DNA of 12,185 bases from an uncultured Bacilli bacterium. GTDB taxonomy: Bacteria > Bacillota_I > Bacilli_A > RF39 > UBA660. Positions 1 through 7,411 of this stretch are shown here, piece after piece (the first letter of the stretch is position 1; every line of letters begins with the position of its first letter). A model generated the notes under the pieces. The model did no database searches. It saw only the letters and a list, made by a program, of their open reading frames with translations, and was not told the origin of the DNA. Made by a program: the position numbers and the translations under genes. The stretch lies in the NCBI GenBank assembly GCA_934101235.1, contig CAKORH010000012.1, positions 1-12,185 on the forward strand, read 5' to 3'.

Positions 1-73
1 GAGCAAGTGAGCGGAATCGAACCGCCGTCTCAGCCTTGGCAAGGCCGCATACTAACCGCTGTACTACACCTGC
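1..73 (-). tRNA. tRNA-Gly (anticodon GCC), 3' CCA end cut by window edge
   Basis: Read on the minus strand, the acceptor 5' arm GCAGGTG (73-67) pairs with CACTTGC (9-3), including one G-U pair. The anticodon arm is CCTTGCCAAGG, with loop TTGCCAA and anticodon GCC, which reads glycine GGC/GGU codons. The T arm carries GGTTCGATTCC. After the discriminator U the next base is C and then the window ends, so an encoded CCA probably continues outside. A promoter of its own lies just upstream (higher coordinates). The gene diverges from the ltaS-type gene. The cloverleaf is complete apart from the last bases. Confidence 0.96.
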
Positions 74-76
74 GTT

Positions 77-112
77 CTTAAATATAATAACAAATTAAAA
101 ATAAAAATACAA
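77..112 (-). promoter_or_regulatory. Promoter of tRNA-Gly
   Basis: On the minus strand there is a -35 TTGTAT (112-107), a 17-bp spacer and a -10 TATTAT (89-84). Transcription would start near 77, about four bases before the mature tRNA 5' end. The elements are read directly; activity is inferred. Confidence 0.6.
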
Positions 113-126
113 GCATATATTTAAAA

Positions 127-155
127 TTTACGAAAAAAAAATTATATGTTATAAT
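127..155 (+). promoter_or_regulatory. Extended -10 promoter of the ltaS-type operon
   Basis: A perfect TATAAT (150-155) is preceded by TGt (147-149), an extended -10. A weak -35 TTTACG (127-132) lies 17 bp upstream. Transcription would begin near 162, leaving a leader of about 16 nt with the Shine-Dalgarno AAAGAGGG (164-171). Confidence 0.65.
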
Positions 156-177
156 CTTTTTATAAAGAGGGATGTAT

Positions 178-2205
178 ATGAAAAAAATATCTTTAAAAAA
201 AGACGATATAAAAAGTAATTTAAATAAATTTAAAAATAATACAATATTTTATATAAAACATAATAGATTATTTTTATCATTTGTTATATTATCACTTATA
301 ACAACAACACTTTTACGTGGATTTACATTAAATAACTGGTTTAACATAAATGCAATGCTATTTGATTTATCATTTATTTTGTTTTTCGGTAGTTTTGGTT
401 ACTTCTTTAAACCAGAAAAACAATATTACTATTACTTAATAAATTATATTGTATATGAATTAATATGTGTGATAAATGCAATATACTACACATTCTACAC
501 ATCTTTTGCTTCATTTAGTTTATTAAATGCAATTGGACAAGTTGGTGAAGTTGGTGATGCAGTATTAGAAAAGTTAAAAATAACACATTTCATTTACTTA
601 ATCCCATTAATTTTATTCATTTACATCAACAAAAGATTACAAAGAAAAGATTACTTTGGTCTAGTTCGTAAAGTGGAAAAAGGAAAAAAGATATTTGTAA
701 GAACATTTATAGTAAGCGTAATACTTATAATAATAAACTGTGCAACATTAAACGGAACAGCAATAAGTAGACTTAACAAACAATGGGATAGAGAATATAT
801 AGTAAAAAGATTTGGAATAATTGTATATCAAGGAAACGATTTAGTACAAACATTAAGAAGTAAAGTAAATACTTTATTTGGTTATGATGAAGCATTAAGA
901 AACTTTAAAGAATATTATGATACAAAACCAGAAGAAATATCAAATAACAAATATACAGGAATATACGAAGGAAAGAATGTAGTATACATGCACTTAGAAA
1001 GTATGATGAATTTCTTTGTAGGGTTAAAAATAAATGATGTTGAAATAACACCAAATCTTAACAAATTAACAAAAGAAGGATTATACTTTAGTAATTTTTA
1101 CCCAGAAATAAGTGTAGGAACTAGCAGTGATACTGAATTTACTGTAAATACATCACTTTTACCAGTATCAAGTGGAACTGTTTTTGTAAGTTACTATGAT
1201 AGATACTATGAAAGTTTAGAAAAAATGTTATCAGAAAAAGGATATTATACATTTAGTATGCATGGTAATAAAGCAAGCATGTGGAATAGAAACAAAATGC
1301 ATCCAAATTTAGGATATAAAGATATGTACTTTGCTGATAGTTATAACATAGATGAAACCGTAGGATTAGGACTTTCAGACGAATCATTCTTCAAACAAAT
1401 AGTTCCAATATTAACAAAAATCGAACAAGATAATACTAATTATATGGGAACGATTATAACATTATCAAATCATACACCATTTGATGATTTAGAAAAATAT
1501 GGTGAATTAGATTTATCTTATACAAAAACTGTTGAAAATGATAATGGTGAACAAGAAGAAGTAAAATATGATTATTTAGAAAATACAAAATTAGGTAACT
1601 ATATTAAAAGTGCACACTATGCTGATAAAGCATTAGGAGAATTTATACAAAGTTTATATGATAATGATATAATGAATAATACTGTATTTGTAATGTATGG
1701 AGATCATGATGCAAAACTTTCAAAAAGTGAATTTAATAGATACTACAATTATGATTTTGAAACTGGAACAGTAAAAGACGAAACAGACCCAACATACATA
1801 GAGTATGGCTATTATGAAAATGAACTTAATAGAAAAACTCCATTAATAATATGGACAAAAGATAAAAAATATAAAAAAGAAATTAAATATTATATGGGTA
1901 TGATAGATGTTTTACCAACAGTAGGAAATATGATAGGTATAAAAAGTAAATATGCTTTAGGACATGATATTTTTGAAACTAAATGGAATAACATTGTACC
2001 ATTTCCTAATGGTAATTTCTTAACAAAGAAAGTTTATTATAATAATAGTAAAGAAGAATATAAACCATTAACAAATGAACCAATTGATGAAACATACATA
2101 AAGGAATGTAAAGATTATACTGAAAAAATTATAGAAATATCAAATGACATAATTGTATATGATTTAATAAAAAATGATAAGTTTAAAGAGGGAACAAATG
2201 AATAA
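178..2205 (+). CDS. LTA synthase (LtaS)-family membrane phosphoglycerol transferase
   Basis: A 675-aa membrane enzyme of the LtaS/alkaline-phosphatase superfamily. Such enzymes move glycerol-phosphate from phosphatidylglycerol onto a lipoteichoic-acid-like chain at the outer membrane face. The N-terminus has about five hydrophobic segments (roughly residues 32-50, 60-78, 84-106, 136-151, 174-192), followed by an extracellular sulfatase-fold domain from about 265. Visible S. aureus LtaS equivalents are metal ligand E274 (HLES), H362/W369/R371 (MHGN...WNRN), H432 (SNHTPF) and D509-H510 (YGDHD). The nucleophile motif reads GTSSDTEF (314-321), putting Ser316 where LtaS has Thr. The start at 178 is chosen over an in-frame ATG at 172 because AAAGAGGG ends at 171: it sits 6 nt from 178 but abuts 172. 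It is the first gene of an operon and overlaps the next by 8 bp. The family is clear; the polymer it builds is inferred. Confidence 0.9.
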   Translation: MKKISLKKDDIKSNLNKFKNNTIFYIKHNRLFLSFVILSLITTTLLRGFTLNNWFNINAMLFDLSFILFFGSFGYFFKPEKQYYYYLINYIVYELICVINAIYYTFYTSFASFSLLNAIGQVGEVGDAVLEKLKITHFIYLIPLILFIYINKRLQRKDYFGLVRKVEKGKKIFVRTFIVSVILIIINCATLNGTAISRLNKQWDREYIVKRFGIIVYQGNDLVQTLRSKVNTLFGYDEALRNFKEYYDTKPEEISNNKYTGIYEGKNVVYMHLESMMNFFVGLKINDVEITPNLNKLTKEGLYFSNFYPEISVGTSSDTEFTVNTSLLPVSSGTVFVSYYDRYYESLEKMLSEKGYYTFSMHGNKASMWNRNKMHPNLGYKDMYFADSYNIDETVGLGLSDESFFKQIVPILTKIEQDNTNYMGTIITLSNHTPFDDLEKYGELDLSYTKTVENDNGEQEEVKYDYLENTKLGNYIKSAHYADKALGEFIQSLYDNDIMNNTVFVMYGDHDAKLSKSEFNRYYNYDFETGTVKDETDPTYIEYGYYENELNRKTPLIIWTKDKKYKKEIKYYMGMIDVLPTVGNMIGIKSKYALGHDIFETKWNNIVPFPNGNFLTKKVYYNNSKEEYKPLTNEPIDETYIKECKDYTEKIIEISNDIIVYDLIKNDKFKEGTNE

Positions 2206-2812
2206 AACAGCAAAAAAAATATTATTAATAGTATGTTTACTCATATTAATATACTTTATAGGAGGAATATTTTATTCAAATAAACCTAAAAAGAAAACGG
2301 TAAAAAAAGAAGTAAAACAATCATTAACTATAAAAGGTTTCAATTACATACTATATGAAGATGACTTAGATATATACAAATCAGAATTTAAATTATTAAA
2401 AAAGAATTTAGAAAATAAAGAAATAGATTACGAAGAATATGCAAAAAGCATAAGTAGAATGTTTATTATTTCATTATATTCATTAGATACAAAAGATAAT
2501 ATGTATGATGTAGGTGGTGTAGAATTTATATATCCAGACTATGTAGAAAATTACAAACTCAATGTACAAAATACTCTTTATAAATATATGAAAGATAATA
2601 GTGATAATAAACGTAATCAAATTTTACCAACAGTAAGTAAAGTAACAGTTGATAGTATTGAACCGACTAAATTCACATTCAATGATAAAACTTATGATGG
2701 ATATAAAACAAAATCAAAAATAGAATATGTTGAAGATTTAGGATATGATAAAGAATCAGAGATAATTTTAGTACGTGATGATAAGTATTTATATATAGTA
2801 GAAAAAAATTAA
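2198..2812 (+). CDS. Single-pass membrane protein, unknown function
   Basis: A 204-aa protein with one N-terminal membrane helix (about residues 8-27), a Lys-rich juxtamembrane stretch (29-40) and a soluble part presumably outside the cell. The soluble part begins with charged helices (about 55-97) and continues with what look like beta strands (about 145-202). That helix-then-strand order would fit an NTF2-like fold, but this is a guess and I do not recognise the family. The start at 2198 is set by AAAGAGGG (2185-2192), 5 nt upstream; a longer reading from ATG 2174 has no ribosome binding site. It overlaps the ltaS-type stop by 8 bp and lies 15 bp before fhs, so it is probably translationally coupled and co-transcribed. 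A role alongside the LTA-synthase-like enzyme is possible from position only. Confidence 0.8.
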   Translation: MNKTAKKILLIVCLLILIYFIGGIFYSNKPKKKTVKKEVKQSLTIKGFNYILYEDDLDIYKSEFKLLKKNLENKEIDYEEYAKSISRMFIISLYSLDTKDNMYDVGGVEFIYPDYVENYKLNVQNTLYKYMKDNSDNKRNQILPTVSKVTVDSIEPTKFTFNDKTYDGYKTKSKIEYVEDLGYDKESEIILVRDDKYLYIVEKN

Positions 2813-2827
2813 AGGGGGCTTTTAATT

Positions 2828-4387
2828 ATGACTGACATTGAAATTACTAAACAATTTAAAATGAAAAATATTGAAGAATTATTAAGTGATTTAAATATCA
2901 ATAATTATGATCTATATGGAAAATATAAAGCAAAAATAAATGATGTCAAAGAAAATAAAAAAGGAAAGATTATTTTAGTAACTGCTATAAATCCAACTCC
3001 ATATGGTGAAGGCAAAACAACAGTTGCTATAGGTATACATGATTCATTATGCAAATTAGGGAAAAGTAGTATAGCAGTATTAAGAGAACCATCTATGGGA
3101 CCAGTTTTCGGAATAAAAGGTGGTGCAACAGGTGGTGGTTATAGCCAAGTTGTTCCAATGGAAGACATAAATCTACATTTTACTGGTGATTTTCATGCTA
3201 TAACTAGTGCAAACAATTTAATCAGTGCTTGCATTGATAATAGTATATATTTTGGAAATCCTCTAAATATAAAAAGAGTTTTATTTGAAAGATGTTTAGA
3301 TGTAAATGATAGATCATTGAGAAAAGTTTTTACTACATATGAAACAAAGTTTAATATAACTGCAGCAAGTGAATTAATGGCAATTTTTTGCTTAGCAAAA
3401 GATAAAGAAGATTTACGAAAAAGAATTGATGATATTATTATAGGAATTAACGACAAAGATGAATTTGTTTATTTAAAAAGTTTAAATATAACAGGATCAA
3501 TAATGGTTTTATTAAATGATGCTATAAAACCCAACTTAGTTCAAACACTATATAATAATCCTGTAATAATACATGGAGGTCCATTTGCAAATATTGCACA
3601 TGGATGTAATAGTGTAATAGCAACAACAACTGCACAAAAACTAGCAGATTACGTAGTAACAGAAGCTGGTTTTGGAAGTGATGCTGGAGCAGTGAAATTT
3701 TTTGATATAAAATGTAGAGATAATAACCTTAACCCTTATTGCGTAATTTTAGTTTGCACAGTAAGAGCATTAAAATATAATGGAAATGGTGAATTAGAAA
3801 AAGGTTTATGCAATTTAGAAGCACATATAAAAAATTTAAAAAAATTTAATCAAAATATTATAGTTACTCTAAATAAATTTGATGACGATACTATAGAAGA
3901 TATAAAAATAATAAAAGATACAACAGAAAAATTTAACATACCATTTACAATTAATGAGGCCTATAATTTAGGTGAAAATGGTGCAATTAATATATCTGAA
4001 GAAATATTAAAAATGGAAGATAAAAAATTAGAATTATTATATAACTTAAATGATACATTAAAAGACAAAATAGAAATAATGTGTAAATCTATCTGTGGAG
4101 CAAATAAAATAGAATATACTGATATAGCCTTAGAAAAATTAAAAAGATATTCTAAATTAGAATATCCAATATGCATTGCAAAAACACAATATAGTTTAAG
4201 CGATGATCCTAAAAAACTAGGTGCTCCTTCAAATTATACAATAACTGTAAAAGATATTAAAATTAATAATGGAGCAAAATTCATTACTGTTTATTTAGGA
4301 AATATTTTAACAATGCCAGGTCTAAGTAAAGAACCTAACGCTGTAAACATAGATTTAGTAAACAATGAAATAGTTGGATTATTCTAA
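2828..4387 (+). CDS. fhs: Formate-tetrahydrofolate ligase, short form
   Basis: A cytosolic 519-aa enzyme that joins formate to tetrahydrofolate with ATP to give 10-formyl-THF, feeding purine synthesis and initiator-tRNA formylation. Recognisable family motifs are the P-loop TPYGEGKTT (57-65), REPSMGPVFGIKGGATGGG (86-104), MEDINLHFTGDFHA (111-124), GGPFANIAHGCNSVIA, ADYVVTEAGFGSD, AKTQYSLSDDP and the terminal TMPGLSKEP...IVGLF. The family is usually about 555 aa. The missing residues come from several shortened loops: before the P-loop, in the segment between the DVNDR motif and the AASE motif, and in the C-terminal third. Catalytic motifs are kept, so it is probably active. The Shine-Dalgarno is AGGGGG (2813-2818), 9 nt before ATG. 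It is the last gene of the ltaS-type operon, with no folate gene beside it. Confidence 0.95.
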   Translation: MTDIEITKQFKMKNIEELLSDLNINNYDLYGKYKAKINDVKENKKGKIILVTAINPTPYGEGKTTVAIGIHDSLCKLGKSSIAVLREPSMGPVFGIKGGATGGGYSQVVPMEDINLHFTGDFHAITSANNLISACIDNSIYFGNPLNIKRVLFERCLDVNDRSLRKVFTTYETKFNITAASELMAIFCLAKDKEDLRKRIDDIIIGINDKDEFVYLKSLNITGSIMVLLNDAIKPNLVQTLYNNPVIIHGGPFANIAHGCNSVIATTTAQKLADYVVTEAGFGSDAGAVKFFDIKCRDNNLNPYCVILVCTVRALKYNGNGELEKGLCNLEAHIKNLKKFNQNIIVTLNKFDDDTIEDIKIIKDTTEKFNIPFTINEAYNLGENGAINISEEILKMEDKKLELLYNLNDTLKDKIEIMCKSICGANKIEYTDIALEKLKRYSKLEYPICIAKTQYSLSDDPKKLGAPSNYTITVKDIKINNGAKFITVYLGNILTMPGLSKEPNAVNIDLVNNEIVGLF

Positions 4388-4396
4388 CTATTTTTT
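4368..4396 (+). terminator. Intrinsic terminator inside the 3' end of fhs
   Basis: AAATAGTTGGA (4368-4378) pairs with TCTAACTATTT (4383-4393) through 11 bp including one G-U pair, around a 4-nt loop. The hairpin runs into T4391-T4396. Its 5' arm and loop encode the conserved last residues of fhs, and the stop codon lies in the 3' arm. It also separates fhs from the convergent gene that ends at 4395. Read on the minus strand it lacks a good T tract. Confidence 0.75.
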
Positions 4397-4595
4397 AATG
4401 TTCATCTAAATCCATTACTAAAATACCAATATTGATTAAACCAGTTAAACCAACTAATGAATAAATTATTCTGGGAATAACAGATTCAGTTCCAAAAATT
4501 GCTGTAATTAAATTAAAATCTAATAAACCAACTAGACCCCAATTTATTGCACCAATAATTGTTATGCATAAGCATATTTTTTGTAATGTATTCAT
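4395..4595 (-). CDS. DUF378 family small membrane protein
   Basis: A 66-aa protein with two hydrophobic helices (about 6-24 and 41-60) and the DUF378 hallmark GAINWGLVG (15-23), followed by the short linker FGTES and the second helix with an LVGLTGL motif. Full family length is about 65-75 aa, so it is complete. The family (YuzA-like) is widespread in bacteria and has no established function. On the minus strand AAAAGAGG (4608-4601) lies 5 nt before ATG (4595). It is convergent with fhs (stop codons within 8 bp) and divergent from the lipoprotein gene. It appears to be its own unit. Confidence 0.9.
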   Translation of the reverse strand: MNTLQKICLCITIIGAINWGLVGLLDFNLITAIFGTESVIPRIIYSLVGLTGLINIGILVMDLDEH

Positions 4596-4637
4596 ATTAA
4601 CCTCTTTTCTACTTTTATTATGTTAAATAAAAATAAA

Positions 4638-4643
4638 ATTATA
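4638..4643 (-). promoter_or_regulatory. Probable -10 element for the DUF378 gene
   Basis: The minus strand reads a perfect TATAAT at 4643-4638, about 43 nt before the ATG, immediately preceded by TG without the usual one-base gap. No convincing -35 lies 16-18 bp upstream; the sequence there is plain T/A. Confidence 0.45.
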
Positions 4644-4650
4644 CATAAAC

Positions 4651-4681
4651 TTATCATAAAATAAAAAATGCAAAATATAGT
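4651..4681 (+). promoter_or_regulatory. Possible promoter of the lipoprotein gene
   Basis: TATAGT (4676-4681) can serve as a -10, with TTATCA (4651-4656) as a poor -35 at a long 19-bp spacing. Transcription would start near 4688, giving a very short leader that just includes the Shine-Dalgarno AGGGGAG (4692-4698). Weak by sequence. Confidence 0.35.
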
Positions 4682-4701
4682 TTATTAGAAAAGGGGAGTT
4701 T

Positions 4702-5895
4702 ATGAAAAAATATTTAATTATATTAAGTATGTTTTTATTACTTTGTGGTTGTGGAAAAACTAGTAATGAAACCATAATTAAGAATTTTAAAAACAAGATT
4801 GAAAAAAATAATAGTTATATTTTAAAAGGAACTATGACTATTACAAGCAACGAAGATACTTTTACTTATAAAGTAGAAGCAAGTAAAAGTAAAGATGATT
4901 ATTATAAAGTTAGTTTAATTAATAAAACTAATGATCATGAACAAATAATTTTAAAAAATAGTGATGGAATATATGTTGTTACACCTGAACTTAATAAGAG
5001 TTTTAAATTTCAAAGTGATTGGCCAAATAATGGAAGTCAATCATACTTATTAGATATACTTGTTAATGATGTAGTAAATGATAAAGAAGTTCATATAGAT
5101 AAATCTGGTGAAAATAAATATATACAATGTAGAGTAAATTATCCAAATAATAAGACACTATATAGTGAAAAAATATATTTAGATAATAATTATGGAGTTA
5201 AAAAAGTAGAAGTATTAAATCAAGATGGAAAAGTAAAAATATCATTAGAAGTATCAAGTATAAATTATAAACCAAAATTTGATAAAACATTCTTCGATTT
5301 AAATAAATTAATTAAAGAAGATAATGAAGAAATAAACGAAAATAAAGATGAAAACAAATCTCAAAATTCAAAAGATAATAATAAAACGAATAATACTTCA
5401 CCAAATGAAAATGTAAAAAATAATGATACTAATGAAAACAAAGAACAAAACACTACAAATAATGATAATAACAATACAAATAATAATGGAACAAATAATA
5501 ATGAAAATAATAATACTAATAATGAAGAAACTAATACATCAAAATTAGATGATATTATATATCCACTTTATATTCCTACAAATACTTATTTAAGTACACA
5601 AGATACAATAAACACAGATAATGGTAATAGAGCAATATTAACATTTAGTGGAGATTCACCATTTATATTAGTGGAAGAAGTTAGTAGAAAATATGATTAT
5701 TTAGAAGTTATTCCAATAAATGGAGATCCATTGATGATGTCAGATAGTATAGGAGCAATAAGTGCAAATTCATTATATTGGACTAGCAATGGAATAGATT
5801 ATTATATATCAAGTACAAAACTAAATGGAAGCGAATTAATGACTATTGCAGAAGGTTTAACAGGTTCAAGTGTTATAGTTTCAAAAGAAAAATAA
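4702..5895 (+). CDS. Lipoprotein with LolA-like and DUF4367-like domains
   Basis: A 397-aa lipoprotein predicted on the outer face of the membrane. The signal peptide (1-16) ends in lipobox L-C-G-C with lipidation at Cys17. Residues about 28-200 resemble the LolA/RseB-like fold of Firmicute lipoproteins such as YdcC and GerS: repeated beta strands with polar turns and a GTMTI...TYKVEASKS pattern. Residues 205-280 form a low-complexity linker in which 33 of 76 residues are Asn. Residues about 285-395 look like DUF4367, starting YPLYIPTNTYL and ending with a tryptophan and NGIDYYISSTKLNGSELMTIAEGL-type pattern. LolA-like domains bind lipids or signal peptides; in Firmicutes such proteins act in envelope sensing or spore germination. 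The exact role here is unknown. The Shine-Dalgarno is AGGGGAG, 3 nt before ATG. It is a single-gene unit with its own terminator. Confidence 0.82.
   Translation: MKKYLIILSMFLLLCGCGKTSNETIIKNFKNKIEKNNSYILKGTMTITSNEDTFTYKVEASKSKDDYYKVSLINKTNDHEQIILKNSDGIYVVTPELNKSFKFQSDWPNNGSQSYLLDILVNDVVNDKEVHIDKSGENKYIQCRVNYPNNKTLYSEKIYLDNNYGVKKVEVLNQDGKVKISLEVSSINYKPKFDKTFFDLNKLIKEDNEEINENKDENKSQNSKDNNKTNNTSPNENVKNNDTNENKEQNTTNNDNNNTNNNGTNNNENNNTNNEETNTSKLDDIIYPLYIPTNTYLSTQDTINTDNGNRAILTFSGDSPFILVEEVSRKYDYLEVIPINGDPLMMSDSIGAISANSLYWTSNGIDYYISSTKLNGSELMTIAEGLTGSSVIVSKEK
5311..5544 (+). repeat. AAT-rich low-complexity tract encoding the Asn-rich linker
   Basis: The part of the lipoprotein gene coding for residues 204-281 is dominated by AAT/AAC codons with interspersed GAA, AAA and ACT, giving short imperfect trinucleotide runs such as AATAATAATGA. 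There is no regular long unit. It may vary in length between strains through slippage while leaving the frame intact. Confidence 0.7.
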
Positions 5896-5922
5896 TGATT
5901 AAAGAAATATCATTATTTTTTT
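5891..5922 (+). terminator. Intrinsic terminator of the lipoprotein gene
   Basis: AATAATGAT (5891-5899) pairs perfectly with ATCATTATT (5909-5917) around a 9-nt loop, followed by T5918-T5922. The TAA stop (5893-5895) lies in the 5' arm. The stem is mostly A-T, so efficiency may be moderate. Confidence 0.7.
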
Positions 5923-5926
5923 CTAA

Positions 5927-5932
5927 TATAAT
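5927..5932 (+). promoter_or_regulatory. -10 element just before the 118-aa gene
   Basis: A perfect TATAAT ends only 5 bases before the ATG at 5938, so a transcript would begin at or within a base or two of the start codon, which makes it leaderless. There is no clear -35; the region upstream is the preceding terminator. Confidence 0.5.
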
Positions 5933-5937
5933 TTAAT

Positions 5938-6294
5938 ATGAATATATTTGAAGATGAATTAAAAAGATTAAATTTAGAAGATTGGATTTTCATAATATTC
6001 ATTTTTGTAGCATTAATGAATATATTTGGAGACCAACTATTAAAAAAATATGTTAAACGAAATAATATTAAAGATCTTAAAGATGCAGATAAAATATTTT
6101 TAACTACATTAACATTAACTCTTATAGCATATTTATATTTTGTGATTAGGAACTATTATTTTTACAAAAAAGATATAAAAAATAGGAAGTTATTAACAGT
6201 AAAATTAGTAGGTAGCATATTTTTAGTAATAGGTATTTTATGTTTAATTTATTTTCAATTAAAAGATCCAAAATTTATTGGTATACCGGCATAA
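5938..6294 (+). CDS. Small three-helix membrane protein, unknown function
   Basis: A 118-aa protein with an amphipathic N-terminus, three hydrophobic segments (about 15-32, 53-71 and 88-107) and Lys-rich loops between them (35-50, 76-87). No enzymatic motif is visible and I do not recognise a named family. No Shine-Dalgarno precedes the ATG at 5938, the frame upstream is closed by TAA at 5929-5931, and TATAAT sits 5 bases before the start, so the likely mRNA is leaderless. An internal ATG at 6016 also has no ribosome binding site and would remove most of the first membrane segment. Coding is supported by the uninterrupted hydrophobic and charged pattern and codon use like its neighbours. Terminators or promoters isolate it from the genes on both sides. 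Confidence 0.75.
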   Translation: MNIFEDELKRLNLEDWIFIIFIFVALMNIFGDQLLKKYVKRNNIKDLKDADKIFLTTLTLTLIAYLYFVIRNYYFYKKDIKNRKLLTVKLVGSIFLVIGILCLIYFQLKDPKFIGIPA

Positions 6295-6328
6295 TGTAAA
6301 TAAATTGTATTAAAAAAAGATTTTATTA

Positions 6329-6356
6329 TTACCTCATTAAAGTTTTATATTATAAT
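6329..6356 (+). promoter_or_regulatory. Probable promoter of the zinc dehydrogenase gene
   Basis: A perfect TATAAT (6351-6356) with a weak -35 TTACCT (6329-6334) at 16 bp. The start would be near 6363, with the strong Shine-Dalgarno TTGGAGGA (6367-6374) right after. No operator or clear terminator of the preceding gene was found in 6295-6350. Confidence 0.5.
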
Positions 6357-6380
6357 TAATATAGAATTGGAGGACATAAT

Positions 6381-7406
6381 ATGAAATGTGTTAAAATCAA
6401 TGATAAAAGAAATTTAGTCGTAGGAGAAATAGATAAGCCAGTAAGTACTAATGGTAGTGTAGTATTCAAGGTTGAATCATGTGGAATTTGTGGCTCTGAT
6501 ATACACTACTGGGATTCTGGAGAACCAGTTGGCTTAGTAATGGGTCATGAATTTGCTGGAACAGTAATTGATGCTGGAAGTAGAAGTGATTTAAAAGTAG
6601 GAGATAGAATTACAGGATTACCAATTTCCCCTTGTGGAAAATGTAAAGCTTGTAAAAGTAACAATCCACAATATTGTAAACTTACTTGGAGTAAAGCAGT
6701 AGGGTTATCTTTAACTAATCCAGGTGCATATGCAGAATATTCTAGCTGTAGACCAGATATGGTAAAAAAATTACCAGATAATGTAACATTTGATCAAGCA
6801 GCAATGGTAGAACCAAGTTCTGTTTCACTTCATGCTGTTAATTTAGCAAAAATGCAAAAAGGAGATAAAGTTTTAATAGTAGGTGGAGGAATAATTGGTT
6901 TAATGTGTGCAGAATTTGCAAAATTGCAAGGAGCAAGTTACGTAGCATTACTTGAAACTAACGAAAAAAGAGCAAAAAAAGGTTTATCATACAAAATGGT
7001 TGATGAATATTTTAATGCTTTAGATGAAAATACAGTTCCAAAACTAATTGAAAAAACTGTTGGAGGATTTGATGTAGTTTTAGAATGCTGTGGTAATTCA
7101 CCAGCAGTAAGTGAAGCGATTATGACAGTTAGACCAGGCGGAACAATAGTACTAGTAGGTGTTTCATTAGCGCCAGTACAAGTACCTCTTGTAATGTCAG
7201 TAATGGGAGAAGTAACTATGCAAGGAGCAATTGCATATACTGTTGAAGAATTCGAGAATGTTATTAATTTAATTAGTGAGAAAAAAATCGATGTTCTTAA
7301 ATATATAGATGATAATGTTGAACTAGAAAGAGTTCAGGAATCATTTGAAAGATTAACAAATGGTAATGATGATGCAATAAAAATCATAATTAAACCAAAT
7401 AATTAA
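6381..7406 (+). CDS. Zinc-dependent MDR alcohol/sorbitol dehydrogenase-type oxidoreductase
   Basis: A cytosolic 341-aa medium-chain dehydrogenase/reductase of full family length, oxidising an alcohol or polyol with NAD(P). Catalytic zinc ligands are C37 (CGICGSDIH), H56-E57 (GHEFAG) and E144 (VEP). The four-cysteine structural zinc lobe is C85, C88, C91 and C99. The Rossmann motif is GGGIIG (168-173), and an acidic residue at the end of the second strand (E192) favours NAD over NADP. The CGSDIHYWDSG region resembles sorbitol/xylitol and threonine dehydrogenases, but the substrate cannot be told. The strong Shine-Dalgarno GGAGGA lies 6 nt before ATG. It is a single-gene unit with its own promoter and terminator and no sugar transporter or kinase nearby, so context does not help. 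Confidence 0.92.
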   Translation: MKCVKINDKRNLVVGEIDKPVSTNGSVVFKVESCGICGSDIHYWDSGEPVGLVMGHEFAGTVIDAGSRSDLKVGDRITGLPISPCGKCKACKSNNPQYCKLTWSKAVGLSLTNPGAYAEYSSCRPDMVKKLPDNVTFDQAAMVEPSSVSLHAVNLAKMQKGDKVLIVGGGIIGLMCAEFAKLQGASYVALLETNEKRAKKGLSYKMVDEYFNALDENTVPKLIEKTVGGFDVVLECCGNSPAVSEAIMTVRPGGTIVLVGVSLAPVQVPLVMSVMGEVTMQGAIAYTVEEFENVINLISEKKIDVLKYIDDNVELERVQESFERLTNGNDDAIKIIIKPNN

Positions 7407-7411
7407 TAAAT

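Noticed and set aside
172..180. Upstream ATG at 172 as start of the ltaS-type gene
   Set aside because: The Shine-Dalgarno AAAGAGGG ends at 171, leaving no spacing; it fits the ATG at 178.
2174..2197. Longer start for the 204-aa protein
   Set aside because: ATG 2174 has no ribosome binding site, and the site AAAGAGGG lies downstream of it, 5 nt before ATG 2198.
3193..4176. Two antisense reading frames inside fhs (3193-3456 and 3961-4176, minus)
   Set aside because: They lie fully within a strongly conserved gene and match no family; they are shadows of AT-rich coding.
5311..5544. CRISPR-like or satellite array in the AAT-rich tract
   Set aside because: There is no constant repeat or spacer; it is in-frame low-complexity coding sequence.
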